From Acetobacter farinalis (GTDB lineage: Bacteria > Pseudomonadota > Alphaproteobacteria > Acetobacterales > Acetobacteraceae): a stretch of 64,000 nt of DNA. Each line of letters begins with the position of its first letter. Position 1 is the stretch's first letter. Shown here piece by piece: positions 17,290 through 27,097 of this stretch. The notes below the pieces were generated by a model. That model did not search any database and was not told the DNA's origin. It was given only the letters and a program-made list of their open reading frames with translations. The position numbers were made by a program, and so were the translations under genes. The stretch is taken from assembly GCF_026240015.1 (NCBI RefSeq), contig NZ_JAPIUX010000001.1, positions 682,001 through 746,000 on the forward strand. The letters run 5' to 3'.

Positions 17290-18921
17290 ATGACCCGTTT
17301 CGTATTTATCACCGGCGGTGTGGTATCCTCTCTCGGGAAAGGCATTGCCTCGGCAGCCCTTGCCGCACTCCTGCAGGCGCGCGGCTACAAGGTCCGCCTG
17401 CGCAAGCTTGATCCGTACCTGAACGTTGATCCCGGCACCATGAGCCCCTATCAGCATGGGGAAGTGTTCGTTACCGACGATGGGGCCGAGACAGATCTGG
17501 ATCTGGGCCACTACGAGCGGTTTACCGGCGTGAACGCCACCAGAGAAGACAACACCACAACCGGCAAGATCTATTCCGATGTCATCGCCCGGGAGCGGCG
17601 CGGAGATTATCTGGGTGCTACGGTGCAGGTCATTCCGCATATCACGGACGCCATCAAGGATATCGTGGTGGCCAATACGGATGATGTGGATTTCGTGCTG
17701 GTCGAAATCGGCGGTACGGTTGGGGATATTGAAAGCCTTCCGTTCCTTGAAGCTATTCGCCAGTTGCGCAATGATCTGGGCACTGACCGGACCATGGTCG
17801 TGCACCTCACGCTGCTGCCGTGGATCCCCTCTGCTGGTGAACTGAAGACCAAGCCCACCCAGCACTCTGTCAAAGAGTTGCAGAATGTTGGTATTCAGCC
17901 GCAGATCCTGCTGTGCCGGTGTGACCGCGCCATTCCTGACACCGAACGCCGGAAAATCGCCAATTTCTGTAACGTCCGCCCGGAAGCGGTTATTGCCGCG
18001 CGGGATGTGGACACGATTTATTCCTGCCCCCTCGCCTATCATGCGGAAGGGATGGATACCGAGGTCCTGCGGTATTTCAATCTTCCTCATGCTGAAGAGC
18101 CTGATCTGTCCGGTTGGGAAAGGATTGTGGATGCCATCCGCCGTCCGGATGCGGATGTGCGGATTGCGGTGGTCGGGAAATATACGGCCCTGCTCGACAG
18201 CTATAAGTCCCTGAATGAGGCGCTTTTGCATGGTGGCATTGCACACCGCGCCAAAGTGAAGCTGGACTGGATGGAAGCCGAAGCCTTTGAAGAATCTGAG
18301 GCTGCTGTGGAACGCCTCTCAAACGCGCATGGCATTCTGGTGCCGGGCGGGTTTGGGGAGCGCGGTTCCAAGGGGAAGATTGCGGCCGTGCGGTTTGCCC
18401 GTGAGCATGGCATTCCGTTCCTCGGGATCTGTTTCGGGATGCAGATGGCCGTTGTTGAATGCGCCCGCAATCTTGCAGGTCTGCCAAAGGCATCCTCAAC
18501 CGAGTTTGGTCACACGGATGAACCGCTTGTCGGCCTGATGACGGAATGGGCGCGCGGGAATGAGCGCCTGCGCCGCAGTGAAGGCGGAGAACTGGGCGGC
18601 ACGATGCGGCTTGGCGCGTATCCGGCCAAGCTGGTGGAAGGCTCCCGTGCCGCGGCCATTTATGGCACGACCGATATCCGTGAGCGGCACCGGCATCGTT
18701 ATGAGGTCAATATTCACTACAAGGAGCAGCTTGAAAAAGCCGGGATGAAATTCTCCGGCCTGTCTCCTGATGGTATTCTGCCGGAAGTTGTCGAATATCC
18801 GGACCATCCGTGGTTTGTGGCTGTTCAGTATCATCCGGAACTGAAGTCCCGCCCCTTTGCGCCGCACCCGCTGTTTTCCGGGTTTATTGGCGCAGCACTT
18901 GAAAAGGCACGCCGTGCATGA
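17290..18921 (+). CDS. pyrG: CTP synthase
   Basis: Makes CTP from UTP with glutamine-derived ammonia. The 543-residue protein has the synthetase domain first (FITGGVVSSLGKGIASA, RLRKLDPYLNVDPGTMSP, QHGEVFVTDDGAETDLDLG) and the glutamine amidotransferase domain from about residue 290, with the nucleophile Cys in FLGICFGMQ and the His-Glu pair in VQYHPELKS. ATG 17290 follows GTAGGAAG. The stop overlaps the kdsA start by 4 bases. Confidence 0.98.
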   Translation: MTRFVFITGGVVSSLGKGIASAALAALLQARGYKVRLRKLDPYLNVDPGTMSPYQHGEVFVTDDGAETDLDLGHYERFTGVNATREDNTTTGKIYSDVIARERRGDYLGATVQVIPHITDAIKDIVVANTDDVDFVLVEIGGTVGDIESLPFLEAIRQLRNDLGTDRTMVVHLTLLPWIPSAGELKTKPTQHSVKELQNVGIQPQILLCRCDRAIPDTERRKIANFCNVRPEAVIAARDVDTIYSCPLAYHAEGMDTEVLRYFNLPHAEEPDLSGWERIVDAIRRPDADVRIAVVGKYTALLDSYKSLNEALLHGGIAHRAKVKLDWMEAEAFEESEAAVERLSNAHGILVPGGFGERGSKGKIAAVRFAREHGIPFLGICFGMQMAVVECARNLAGLPKASSTEFGHTDEPLVGLMTEWARGNERLRRSEGGELGGTMRLGAYPAKLVEGSRAAAIYGTTDIRERHRHRYEVNIHYKEQLEKAGMKFSGLSPDGILPEVVEYPDHPWFVAVQYHPELKSRPFAPHPLFSGFIGAALEKARRA

Positions 18922-19757
18922 CGCAGGTAGCAGCACATAATTTTCAGCTTCAGTCCCTGACAGTCGGGAATGATCAGCCTTTTGTGCTGATCGCAGGCCC
19001 GTGTCAGATTGAATCTGCGGCGCATGCCATGGAAATGGCGGTTGCGCTGAAGGAACTCTGTGCTGCTGCCAATGTGGGGCTCATTTACAAAAGCTCCTTT
19101 GACAAAGCCAACCGGACCAGCCTTTCCAGTGCCCGTGGCATCGGGATGAAGGAGGGGCTGGCTATTCTGGCGGATATCCGGAGCAGCCTGAATATCCCTG
19201 TGCTGACAGATGTTCACAGCCCGGAGCAATGTGCTCCTGCGGCTGAGGCTGTTGATGTGCTGCAAATCCCGGCCTTTCTGTGCCGCCAGACAGATCTGCT
19301 TCTGGCTGCGGGGGAAACCGGGGCTGTGGTGAATGTCAAAAAGGGTCAGTTTCTGGCGCCGTGGGACATGCAGCACGTTGCCGCAAAAATTGCCTCCACA
19401 GGCAATCAGCGCGTCATGCTGTGTGAACGTGGGACCAGCTTTGGCTATAACACCCTGATTAACGATATGCGTGGCCTGCCTATTATGGCGCAGACGGGTT
19501 ATCCTGTTGTGTATGATGCGACGCATTCCGTGCAGCAGCCGGGAGGATTGGGTGGTTCTTCCGGGGGGCAGCGAGAATTTGCCCCTGTTCTCTCTCGCGC
19601 CGCTCTGGCGGTTGGCGTGGCGGCTCTTTTCATTGAAACGCATGAAGACCCGGACCGCGCACCAAGCGATGGCCCGAACATGCTGCCTATCAGAACGCTC
19701 CCGGCATTGCTGAAGCAGTTCCGCGAGATTGATCAGCTGATCAAGACGCAGGCTTAA
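18918..19757 (+). CDS. kdsA: 3-deoxy-8-phosphooctulonate synthase (KDO-8-P synthase)
   Basis: Condenses arabinose 5-phosphate and PEP to KDO 8-phosphate for lipopolysaccharide inner core. The 279 residues contain AGPCQIES, FDKANRTSLSSARG, the PAFLCRQTDLL motif, the KKGQFLAPWDM region and YDATHSVQQPG. The Cys in AGPC with the DPDRAPSDG loop suggests a metal-dependent class II enzyme, but this is inference. It is translationally coupled to pyrG and followed by a terminator. Enolase, which often follows kdsA in this group, is not here. Confidence 0.97.
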   Translation: MTQVAAHNFQLQSLTVGNDQPFVLIAGPCQIESAAHAMEMAVALKELCAAANVGLIYKSSFDKANRTSLSSARGIGMKEGLAILADIRSSLNIPVLTDVHSPEQCAPAAEAVDVLQIPAFLCRQTDLLLAAGETGAVVNVKKGQFLAPWDMQHVAAKIASTGNQRVMLCERGTSFGYNTLINDMRGLPIMAQTGYPVVYDATHSVQQPGGLGGSSGGQREFAPVLSRAALAVGVAALFIETHEDPDRAPSDGPNMLPIRTLPALLKQFREIDQLIKTQA

Positions 19758-19791
19758 CGTCCGGGCGGAATCGCAGCACGCACCTCTTGGG

Positions 19792-19833
19792 AAGCGGAAA
19801 GTCGGGGCATAACGCCCTGCTTTCCGCTTTTTT
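19792..19833 (+). terminator. Intrinsic terminator after kdsA
   Basis: A 10-bp stem (19792-19801 with 19820-19829), with a further GGGC/GCCC pairing inside the loop, is followed by a T run. It ends the tpiA-secG-pyrG-kdsA transcript before the convergent gyrB. Confidence 0.88.
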
Positions 19834-19895
19834 GTTATCTGCCCAGCCGGGATGGGTCATCCTTGGTTTCCTGAAGACAGTCGCTGCCCGGCAGG

Positions 19896-19924
19896 CAAAA
19901 AAATAGGGAGCCACAAGGGCTCCC
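19896..19924 (-). terminator. Intrinsic terminator after gyrB
   Basis: On the minus strand a 7-bp GC-rich stem (19918-19924 with 19906-19912) and 5-nt loop are followed directly by TATTTTTTTG. This is a textbook hairpin plus U tract, 29 nt beyond the gyrB stop. Confidence 0.9.
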
Positions 19925-19952
19925 CATCAGCCAGACGGCAAGGCAATGCGCC

Positions 19953-22388
19953 TTACACGTCCAGATTGGCCACTTTCAGGGCATTGCCGACAATGAAGTC
20001 GCGGCGTGGTTCGACAACATCCCCCATCAGGGTGGTGAAGACCTGTGCGGCATCTTCCACATCCCCGACCTTGACCTGAAGCAGGGTGCGCATGGACGGG
20101 TCCAGCGTGGTTTCCCACAGCTGTTCATCATTCATTTCGCCCAGACCTTTAAAGCGGTTGATGGCCAGACCGCGGCGCCCCAGTGCCAGCAGACGCGTAT
20201 AGAGGTCTGACGGCCCTTTCATGAGCAGATCCGTCGTGTCCACACGCAGGGTGACACCCGTGCCAAATTCACGCACCAGACGGTCCATCTGGCTGGTCAG
20301 CCAGCGGGCATCCCCGCCTGCCAGCATGATGGGATCAATCCGGTAAACTTCTCCCACACCGCGAACGCTGCGGGCCAGTTCCAGACCATCCGTGCTGGCC
20401 ACGGCTTTCCAGCCGCGTTCGGTCTCTGCGGAGGAAGCATCCAGACGCTTCTGGAGGTCCGGAATACGTTGTTGCAGTGTTTCAAGGTCAGCCGTCAGGG
20501 CACCAGCCAGTGCCGCCTGCTCGATAATCCAGTTCGGCACGCGGTTGGACAGGCGGGCAATAGCCTGCGCGGCGTGGCGAATAAACGGCAGGTCAGCTTC
20601 CAGATCAGTCCCGGAGACTGTCCGGCCATCCGCATAGATAAAGGCGGCATTGTTCAGGGCCTTGTCGAGCAGGTACTGCTCCAGAGCCGCATCATCCTTC
20701 AGATACCGCTCTTCATTGCCGCGTTTGGCGCGGTAGAGCGGCGGCTGAGCAATATAGAGATACCCGTTTTCAATCAGTTCCGGCATCTGGCGGAAGAAGA
20801 ATGTGAGCAGCAGGGTGCGGATATGGGAGCCGTCCACGTCAGCGTCAGTCATGATGACGATACGGTGGTAGCGCAGCTTGGCAAGGGAGAAGCCGCCCTG
20901 CTCAGCCTCGCCACGGCCAATGCCTGTGCCCAGAGCCGTAATCAGGGTTCCGATTTCAGCAGAGCCAAGCATCCGGTCAAACCGGGCGCGCTCCACGTTC
21001 AGGATCTTGCCCTTCAGCGGCAGAATGGCCTGAAAACGGCGGTCCCTTCCCTGCTTTGCGGTCCCGCCTGCGGAGTCACCCTCAACGATGAAAATTTCAG
21101 CCTTGGCCGGATCACGTTCCTGACAGTCAGCCAGTTTGCCCGGCAGAGAGGAAATATCCAGAATTCCCTTGCGGCGGGTCAACTCACGGGCCTTGCGCGC
21201 GGCCTCACGTGCCGAGGCCGCATCCAGCACTTTCGCGACAACAATCTTGGCTTCTTTGGGGTGCGTTTCGAACCAGTGGCCGATCATGTCCGCCGCAGCG
21301 GCATGGACCACAGGCTGCACTTCGGAGGAAACCAGCTTGTCCTTGGTCTGGGAGGAGAATTTCGGGTCCGGCACCTTGACGGAGAGAACAGCCGTGAGCC
21401 CTTCACGCATATCTTCCCCAACCAGAGACTGCGCATCCTTTTTTGCAATGCTCTCGGCATATTTGCCGACAATACGGGTCAGCGCCTGCCGGAAGCCTGC
21501 CAGATGGGCACCGCCATCGCGCTGGGGAATATTGTTGGTGAAGCACAGCATGGTTTCGTGAAAGCTGTCATTCCAGCTCAGCGCGAATTCAACCTTGATC
21601 CCGTTATCGGGGTTTTCCAGACTGCCGGTAATGGGCGGTGTGACAATCGGGGTGCGGGCGCGGTCCAGCCACTCCACAAAAGCCTCAAGGCCGCCTTCGT
21701 AGTAAAACACTTCTTCACGAGGTTCTTCGCGGGCATCCCGCAGAACAATTTCCAGACCGGAGTTCAGGAAGGCCAGCTCACGCAGGCGGCGTTCCAGAAC
21801 GGAGAACTCGAAAACGGTCCGGGGGAATGTCTCGTGGCTCGGTTTGAACGTAACCTGCGTGCCGCGTTCTTCATCGGAAGGCCCGACGACTTCCAGCGGT
21901 GCTTCCCGTTCACCATGGCGGAAGCGGATCATATGCTCCAGCCCGTTGCGCCAGATGCGCACTTCCATGAATTCAGAAAGCGCGTTCACCACAGCGGCAC
22001 CCACACCGTGCAGACCGCCGGAAACCTTGTAGGAATTCTGGTTGAACTTACCGCCAGCATGCAAGCGGGTCAGCACGACTTCGGCAGCGCTGATTCCTTC
22101 TTCGGCATGCATGTCGGTAGGAATGCCGCGCCCGTTATCGCGTACAGTCACGCTGCCATCAGCGTTCAGTGTCAGGATGCAGCGGGTGGCATAGCCAGCC
22201 TGCGCTTCATCCACGGCGTTATCAATGATTTCAAACGCCATGTGGTGCAGGCCGGAGCCATCGTCCGTATCACCGATATACATCCCCGGCCGCTTACGAA
22301 CGGCATCAAGCCCTTTCAGCACAGAGATCGACGCGGCGTCATACTCTTCCATTCCGGTAGACGGCGTGGGCTGAGAAAGGTCTGTCAT
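19953..22388 (-). CDS. gyrB: DNA gyrase subunit B
   Basis: ATPase subunit of gyrase, which introduces negative supercoils. The 811 residues show the GHKL ATPase fold (EIIDNAVDEAQAG, DNGRGIPTDMH, GLHGVGAAVVNALSE), the transducer domain, the TOPRIM acidic motifs (VEGDSAGGTAKQGRDR with PLKGKILN, and MTDADVDGSHIRTLLLTFFF), and the C-terminal GyrA-contact region with RFKGLGEMNDEQLWETTLDP. Length is normal for an alphaproteobacterial GyrB. Part of the minus-strand set dnaA, dnaN, recF, gyrB, which is an ancestral replication gene order. Confidence 0.98.
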   Translation of the reverse strand: MTDLSQPTPSTGMEEYDAASISVLKGLDAVRKRPGMYIGDTDDGSGLHHMAFEIIDNAVDEAQAGYATRCILTLNADGSVTVRDNGRGIPTDMHAEEGISAAEVVLTRLHAGGKFNQNSYKVSGGLHGVGAAVVNALSEFMEVRIWRNGLEHMIRFRHGEREAPLEVVGPSDEERGTQVTFKPSHETFPRTVFEFSVLERRLRELAFLNSGLEIVLRDAREEPREEVFYYEGGLEAFVEWLDRARTPIVTPPITGSLENPDNGIKVEFALSWNDSFHETMLCFTNNIPQRDGGAHLAGFRQALTRIVGKYAESIAKKDAQSLVGEDMREGLTAVLSVKVPDPKFSSQTKDKLVSSEVQPVVHAAAADMIGHWFETHPKEAKIVVAKVLDAASAREAARKARELTRRKGILDISSLPGKLADCQERDPAKAEIFIVEGDSAGGTAKQGRDRRFQAILPLKGKILNVERARFDRMLGSAEIGTLITALGTGIGRGEAEQGGFSLAKLRYHRIVIMTDADVDGSHIRTLLLTFFFRQMPELIENGYLYIAQPPLYRAKRGNEERYLKDDAALEQYLLDKALNNAAFIYADGRTVSGTDLEADLPFIRHAAQAIARLSNRVPNWIIEQAALAGALTADLETLQQRIPDLQKRLDASSAETERGWKAVASTDGLELARSVRGVGEVYRIDPIMLAGGDARWLTSQMDRLVREFGTGVTLRVDTTDLLMKGPSDLYTRLLALGRRGLAINRFKGLGEMNDEQLWETTLDPSMRTLLQVKVGDVEDAAQVFTTLMGDVVEPRRDFIVGNALKVANLDV

Positions 22389-22497
22389 AAGGGAACGGTA
22401 CTCCGGAAAAGAACAATAGGACCTGAGAGTATCTTATACTCCGGCCAGTGCAGTCCGACCAGATTGGAAGGTCTTTTTTATGGGATTGTTTCCCGAT

Positions 22498-23607
22498 TTA
22501 TCCGAGAAATTCACCCTGTTTTAGTGTTACAAACCGTGCCTGAGGCCGTAAGTCCGCAAAAGGCACTTCATCTGTGCCTGTCAGGATCACCGTGGCGCGG
22601 AAATCCTGAACAATTTCCAGCAGGGAACCACGCCGGACGTGGTCCAGATGCACCAGAGGTTCATCCAGCAGCAGGACTGGCGGTGTGCCGCGATAATCCT
22701 CAACCAGTCTGGCATGCGCCAGCACCACGCCCATCAGAAGGGTTTTCTGCTGGCCGGTGCTGGCTGTGGCGGCCGGAAGGCCTGTCCGCAGGTCTGAAAG
22801 GCGGAAATCCGTGCGGTGCACGCCAAAGGTGGCGCGCCCACGGTCCCTGTCTTGCTGGCGGTTGGCGGCAAGCTGGTCCCGCAGCCAGTCTTCCACACTC
22901 AGGGCGGGAGCATGCTCAAGCTGGTTTCCCACATCGCACAAGACCGCCACATCCACACTCGGGAAGGCCCCAAGGCTGGAGCGGGCGAAAAGACAGAGCT
23001 GCTGAACCATTTCTCTTCGGCCCGCGGCAATCGCCACGCCATGCCGCGCCATGGAGGCTTCCAGCCCGGCCAGCCAGGAGGCTTCCGAAAAACGGGTTTG
23101 CAGCAGGCGGTTCCGCTGCGTCATGGCTCGCTCGTAAGCAATCAGTTCGCGGGCGTGGTGGGGTGTCACCGCCATGACGAGCCGGTCCAGAAAGCGGCGG
23201 CGGCCTGAGGTGCCCTCGCTGAACAGCCGGTCCATCTGTGGTGTGATCCAGACCGCGGAGAGCGTATCCTCCAGAGCGTCACGGTTGCGGATCTGCTGGC
23301 CATTCAGCAGGAAAACCCGGCGTGCGGCCTCCCCCTCCCCGGTCAGGCCGGTTCCGAGTTCCAGACTATCCTGATCAAACGTGAAGCGTGCTGAAATGCC
23401 CCAGTTCGCCGCATTGTTGCGGCCCAGTTGCGCCAGCGGCGCGCCGCGTAATCCCCTGCCGGGTGTCAGCAGGGAGAGAGATTCCAGAAGGTTGGTCTTG
23501 CCGCTGCCGTTCTCGCCGGTCAGCACCACAAGAGACGCCTCTGGTGACCACACCAGACGCTCGTAATTACGAAAATCGGAAAGAGTCAGTTTGAGAAGCT
23601 GAGCCAC
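22498..23607 (-). CDS. recF: DNA replication and repair protein RecF
   Basis: ABC-type ATPase that loads RecA at gaps. The 369-residue protein has Walker A GENGSGKTNLLES near residue 31, the DFRNYERL N-terminal motif, a signature region with STGQQKTLLMG, and Walker B VLLLDEPLVHLD. The start codon is GTG at 23607, with a GGATAG ribosome site in front; no ATG is available near the conserved N-terminus. Order dnaN-recF-gyrB. Confidence 0.95.
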   Translation of the reverse strand: MAQLLKLTLSDFRNYERLVWSPEASLVVLTGENGSGKTNLLESLSLLTPGRGLRGAPLAQLGRNNAANWGISARFTFDQDSLELGTGLTGEGEAARRVFLLNGQQIRNRDALEDTLSAVWITPQMDRLFSEGTSGRRRFLDRLVMAVTPHHARELIAYERAMTQRNRLLQTRFSEASWLAGLEASMARHGVAIAAGRREMVQQLCLFARSSLGAFPSVDVAVLCDVGNQLEHAPALSVEDWLRDQLAANRQQDRDRGRATFGVHRTDFRLSDLRTGLPAATASTGQQKTLLMGVVLAHARLVEDYRGTPPVLLLDEPLVHLDHVRRGSLLEIVQDFRATVILTGTDEVPFADLRPQARFVTLKQGEFLG

Positions 23608-23709
23608 AATCTATCCGATGACACCACCGGGTTTGTGCCCGTCCGGCAAAGCCATGCCCCGTATCCTGTCTTGCGATAAGCGGATGGTGGGCATGGCGGC
23701 AGGTAGATT

Positions 23710-24834
23710 TTAAACGCGCATGGGCATCAGCACATACAGTGCTGATGGGCTGTGCACATCGCGCACGATGGTGGGGGCGGCGCTGTCAGAGAACGCGAAT
23801 TCAACGTCCTTTTCCACCTGATCGGTAATGTCGTTCAGGTAGCGGGCCTGAAAGCCGATTTCCAGAGCTTCGGCAGTATAGGAAATGCGGCTGTCATCCA
23901 GCTCTTCCGTTGCCATCCCCTGCTCTGCACTGCTGGCTGAGAGTGTCAGCAGGCCGGGTTCCAGCGCCAGCTTCACAGGGCGCGAACGCTCCTGGCTGAT
24001 TGCCGCGACACGCGCCACGGCATCGGAGAAGTCTTTCTTGCCAACCCGCAGGATGCGCGTGTTGTTATTGGGAATAACGCGGTCATATTCCGGGAATGTC
24101 CCGTCAATCAGCTTGGAGGTCAGCATGACCGGCCCAGCCGTGAACTGCACACGCGTTTCCGAAAGGGCGACTTCAATTTCTTCCGGAGCTTCATCAATCA
24201 GCTTGCGCAGTTCCGCCACGGTTTTACGCGGGATAATCACGCCAGGCATGGTTTCGGCCCCGGCGGGAAGCGCGGTTTCCACACGTGCCAGACGGTGCCC
24301 GTCTGTCGCTACGGCGCGGAGCAGCTTGCCCGCTTCGGTATCTGCCGCATGGAAGAAAATGCCGTTCAGGTAGTAGCGCGTTTCTTCGGTGGAAATGGCA
24401 AAGCGAGTCCGGTCGATCAGGGAGCGCAGTGCGGCTGAACCAACCTTGAAGCGGCATGGCAGGTCGCCTGTGCCCATGGACGGAAAATCATCCACACTCA
24501 GGACATTGAGGCGCGTTGAATACCGGTCTGCCCGCAGATGCAGGGGGCCGCTCGCATCAGCCTGATCCAGCTCCACCTCAACGCTGTCCGGCAGTTTGCG
24601 GACAATTTCATAGAGCACGGAGGCCGGAACTGTGGTGGCGCCATCCCGCTTGATGATGGCCGGAATCTCTTCCACCACCTCGATTTCCATATCGGTCGCC
24701 TTCAGGCTCAGGCGTCCGTCAGCAGCCTGAATCAGAACGTTGGCAAGGATGGGGATGGTGTTACGCTTTTCAGCGACACTCTGGATGTGTGCCAAAGCTT
24801 TGAGCAGTATTGCGCGCTCAGCTGAAAACTTCAT
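23710..24834 (-). CDS. dnaN: DNA polymerase III beta sliding clamp
   Basis: Ring-shaped processivity clamp. The 374 residues begin MKFSAERAILLKALAHIQS, typical of the family, and end with the conserved ALYVLMPMRV that forms part of the protein-binding pocket. The three clamp domains are each about 120 residues; the YYLNGIFF and DGHRLARV motifs mark the middle domain. It lies about 140 nt downstream of dnaA and about 100 nt before recF. An inverted repeat (23651-23659 with 23689-23697) lies after its stop. Confidence 0.98.
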   Translation of the reverse strand: MKFSAERAILLKALAHIQSVAEKRNTIPILANVLIQAADGRLSLKATDMEIEVVEEIPAIIKRDGATTVPASVLYEIVRKLPDSVEVELDQADASGPLHLRADRYSTRLNVLSVDDFPSMGTGDLPCRFKVGSAALRSLIDRTRFAISTEETRYYLNGIFFHAADTEAGKLLRAVATDGHRLARVETALPAGAETMPGVIIPRKTVAELRKLIDEAPEEIEVALSETRVQFTAGPVMLTSKLIDGTFPEYDRVIPNNNTRILRVGKKDFSDAVARVAAISQERSRPVKLALEPGLLTLSASSAEQGMATEELDDSRISYTAEALEIGFQARYLNDITDQVEKDVEFAFSDSAAPTIVRDVHSPSALYVLMPMRV

Positions 24835-24976
24835 CTTTGCCTCTTTCCTGCATGACCGGCCCCACGCAGGAATACAGGCGGGCCGGGTTCTATCCTGTTG
24901 AAAACTAACAGCGGTAACGGCGCAGTCAATCTTTGAGTGCCTGCTTCCCCTGCGCGAGGCAGCAGGCCCCCGGGTT

Positions 24977-26416
24977 TCAGCTTTCCAGCATCCGGCGCAT
25001 CAGCTCGACATCTTCAGCAAAAGCGGGGTCACGCTCCATCAGTTCCGCCACGCGTGAGACGGCGTGCATGACGGTGGTGTGATCCCGGTTTCCGAATTTC
25101 CGGCCGATTTCGGGCAGAGACCGGCTGGTAAGCTGTTTTGCCAGATACATGGCGACCTGCCTTGGCCGCGCCACGGCGCGGGCACGGCGGGCGGAGGACA
25201 TATCCGTGAGGCGGATATTCCAGTGCTCGGCCACTTTCTTCTGGATTTCCTCAATCGTCACGCGGCGATCATGCGCCTTGAGGATGTCGTGCAGAACATC
25301 CTGCGTGGCTTCCAGCGTGACCGGACGCCCGAACAGGTTGGCATGGGCAATCAGACGATTGAGAGCGCCTTCAAGCTCACGCACGTTGGACGTGATCTTG
25401 TGGGCCAGAAATTCCAGAACCTTGGCCGGAACAACCACGCCGGATGCCGCAGCCTTGGCTTCCAGAATGGAAATGCGCAGCTCAAATGTGGTGGCGTGAA
25501 TATCCGCCACCATGCCGCAGCCCAGCCGGGTGCGCAGGCGGTCTTCCAGCCCGGAAAGGTCTGAGGGAGATTTGTCGGCAGACACCACAATCTGCCGCCC
25601 GGCATCCACCAGCGCGTTAAAGGTATGGAAGAACTCTTCCTGCGTGTTGTCTTTGCCGATCAGGAACTGGAGATCGTCAATCATCAGGACATCCACGGAG
25701 CGGAGCTGCTCCTTGAATTCCATGGTGGATTGAGAGCGAATGGCCGCAATGAAGCGATACATGAACTTTTCAGCGGACATATATGCAACAGAGACATTGC
25801 CGCGCTGCACCAGCTCCGCGCCGATGGCATGCATCAGGTGGGTTTTGCCCAACCCCACGCCGCCATACAGAAAGAGCGGATTGAACCCGACGCTTGAAGG
25901 CTTTTCCGCCACACGGCGGGCGCAGGCATAGGCGAATTCGTTCGGTTTACCCACCACAAACGTATCAAACGTAAAGCGGGTATCAAGAGCCGTAACAAGA
26001 TCGCTCCGCACTTCCGGTGCATTGCGGGGTGCCTCTTCCGCCTCGACACCCTGAGGAGCCGCCACAACTGCGGAGGTATCACTCTCAAGAACCAGTGCGG
26101 GAGCCGAAGGGTCACCGGGGCGGGCAACCTGAAGTTCCACCCGGCGGATGGAAGGCAGAACCTGATTCCACAGTTCGCTCAGCCGGTCGCCATACTGGCT
26201 GCGCACCCAGTCACGCAGAAAGCGGGTGGGCAGGAGGAGTGTAATCTCATCACCATCCACCGGGCCCAGGGCAATCTTGGTCAGCCAGGTGCGGTATTCA
26301 ACCTCCCCGACTTCGCCTTTCAGTCTTGAACAGATCTGTAACCACGATTCCTCAAGCGCCTTGCCATCTTCAAGATGGGGGGAAGCCCTTTCGTCATCGT
26401 CCACTCCGATTGTCAT
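24977..26416 (-). CDS. dnaA: Chromosomal replication initiator DnaA
   Basis: AAA+ initiator that binds DnaA boxes at oriC. The 479 residues contain domain I (about 20-90, SWLQICSRLKGEVGEVEYRT...), a variable linker, Walker A GGVGLGKTHL, Walker B VLMIDDLQFL, sensor regions, and domain IV with the DNA-binding signature RDHTTVMHAVSRV. The replication genes dnaN, recF and gyrB follow. I see no cluster of consensus DnaA boxes on either side of the gene, so oriC is probably elsewhere. Confidence 0.98.
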   Translation of the reverse strand: MTIGVDDDERASPHLEDGKALEESWLQICSRLKGEVGEVEYRTWLTKIALGPVDGDEITLLLPTRFLRDWVRSQYGDRLSELWNQVLPSIRRVELQVARPGDPSAPALVLESDTSAVVAAPQGVEAEEAPRNAPEVRSDLVTALDTRFTFDTFVVGKPNEFAYACARRVAEKPSSVGFNPLFLYGGVGLGKTHLMHAIGAELVQRGNVSVAYMSAEKFMYRFIAAIRSQSTMEFKEQLRSVDVLMIDDLQFLIGKDNTQEEFFHTFNALVDAGRQIVVSADKSPSDLSGLEDRLRTRLGCGMVADIHATTFELRISILEAKAAASGVVVPAKVLEFLAHKITSNVRELEGALNRLIAHANLFGRPVTLEATQDVLHDILKAHDRRVTIEEIQKKVAEHWNIRLTDMSSARRARAVARPRQVAMYLAKQLTSRSLPEIGRKFGNRDHTTVMHAVSRVAELMERDPAFAEDVELMRRMLES

Positions 26417-26750
26417 CTGCGCTCCCGAGCGGTCATAGAACGCGGCCTTCCGCGCGTGATTTCCGATAATGGCATCGCTTGCGCGACAGCCAGACAGCCG
26501 GGCGTCCGGCAGGTCTCACGCCCGCCAGAAAAGGCGGCGCAGGAGCGCAGTAAAGCGCGCTTTCCCGCAGCGGAGACTATCTCCCAGAACTAAAGCACGA
26601 CCGAGGGATGAGCAATGAAAATCTCTGGCTCCGGCCCTCATTTCCGCATGCCATGCCGAGGGCTGCACAAAGCAAAGCCGAACCACCCCAAGATGATTCG
26701 GCTTTACAAAAACGCATGCTTCAAATGGCTGCTGACGCAGCCTGAAGGTC
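26417..26750. other. Gene-free region between dnaA and rpsT
   Basis: A 334-nt stretch holding the rpsT terminator (26674-26705) and, presumably, the dnaA promoter on the minus strand. I see no convincing -35/-10 pair, no DnaA boxes, no AT-rich unwinding element and no plausible small gene. Confidence 0.6.
26674..26705 (-). terminator. Hairpin terminator after rpsT
   Basis: A 9-bp stem AAAGCCGAA/TTCGGCTTT (26674-26682 with 26697-26705) starts 45 nt beyond the rpsT stop. On the minus strand the T-rich end of the stem continues as GCTTTG, giving only a weak U tract. Confidence 0.65.
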
Positions 26751-27020
26751 TCAGGCGCTTGCCAGAGACTTCACGCGAGCAGAGAGGCGGGAAATTTTGC
26801 GTGCAACCGTGTTGGCATGCACAACGCCCTTGATCACGCCGCGCTGCAGTTCAGGCTGGGCAACACGGAGCGCTTCACGCGCTTCATCATGATTGCCAGA
26901 GGCAATTGCAGTTTCGACCTTCTTGATAAAGGTGCGCATACGAGACTTGCGGGCTGTGTTACGAGCAGTCCGCTTCGCGGTCTGCCGGATGCGCTTACGC
27001 GCTGAAGCGATATTCGCCAT
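26751..27020 (-). CDS. rpsT: 30S ribosomal protein S20
   Basis: Small-subunit protein that binds 16S rRNA. The 89 residues start MANIASARKRIRQTAKR and are rich in Lys/Arg and Ala, with the family pattern NTARKSRMRTFIKKVE and a C-terminal HANTVARKISRLSARV. ATG 27020 matches the conserved N-terminus; an in-frame extension to 27041 does not. It is the usual neighbour of dnaA in Alphaproteobacteria. Monocistronic, with a terminator downstream. Confidence 0.97.
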   Translation of the reverse strand: MANIASARKRIRQTAKRTARNTARKSRMRTFIKKVETAIASGNHDEAREALRVAQPELQRGVIKGVVHANTVARKISRLSARVKSLASA

Positions 27021-27097
27021 AGTTTCTATTCTATCCAGCACAAAAAATGAGGAGCCACCCGAGAACGCCGGGCTGGCTGCAAAGAGTAGCGGTGCTG

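Noticed and set aside
20469..23177. Very long open frame opposite gyrB and recF (plus strand)
   Set aside because: It is antisense to two clearly conserved genes, has a His/Gly/Arg/Phe-rich composition typical of a mirrored frame and no recognisable domain.
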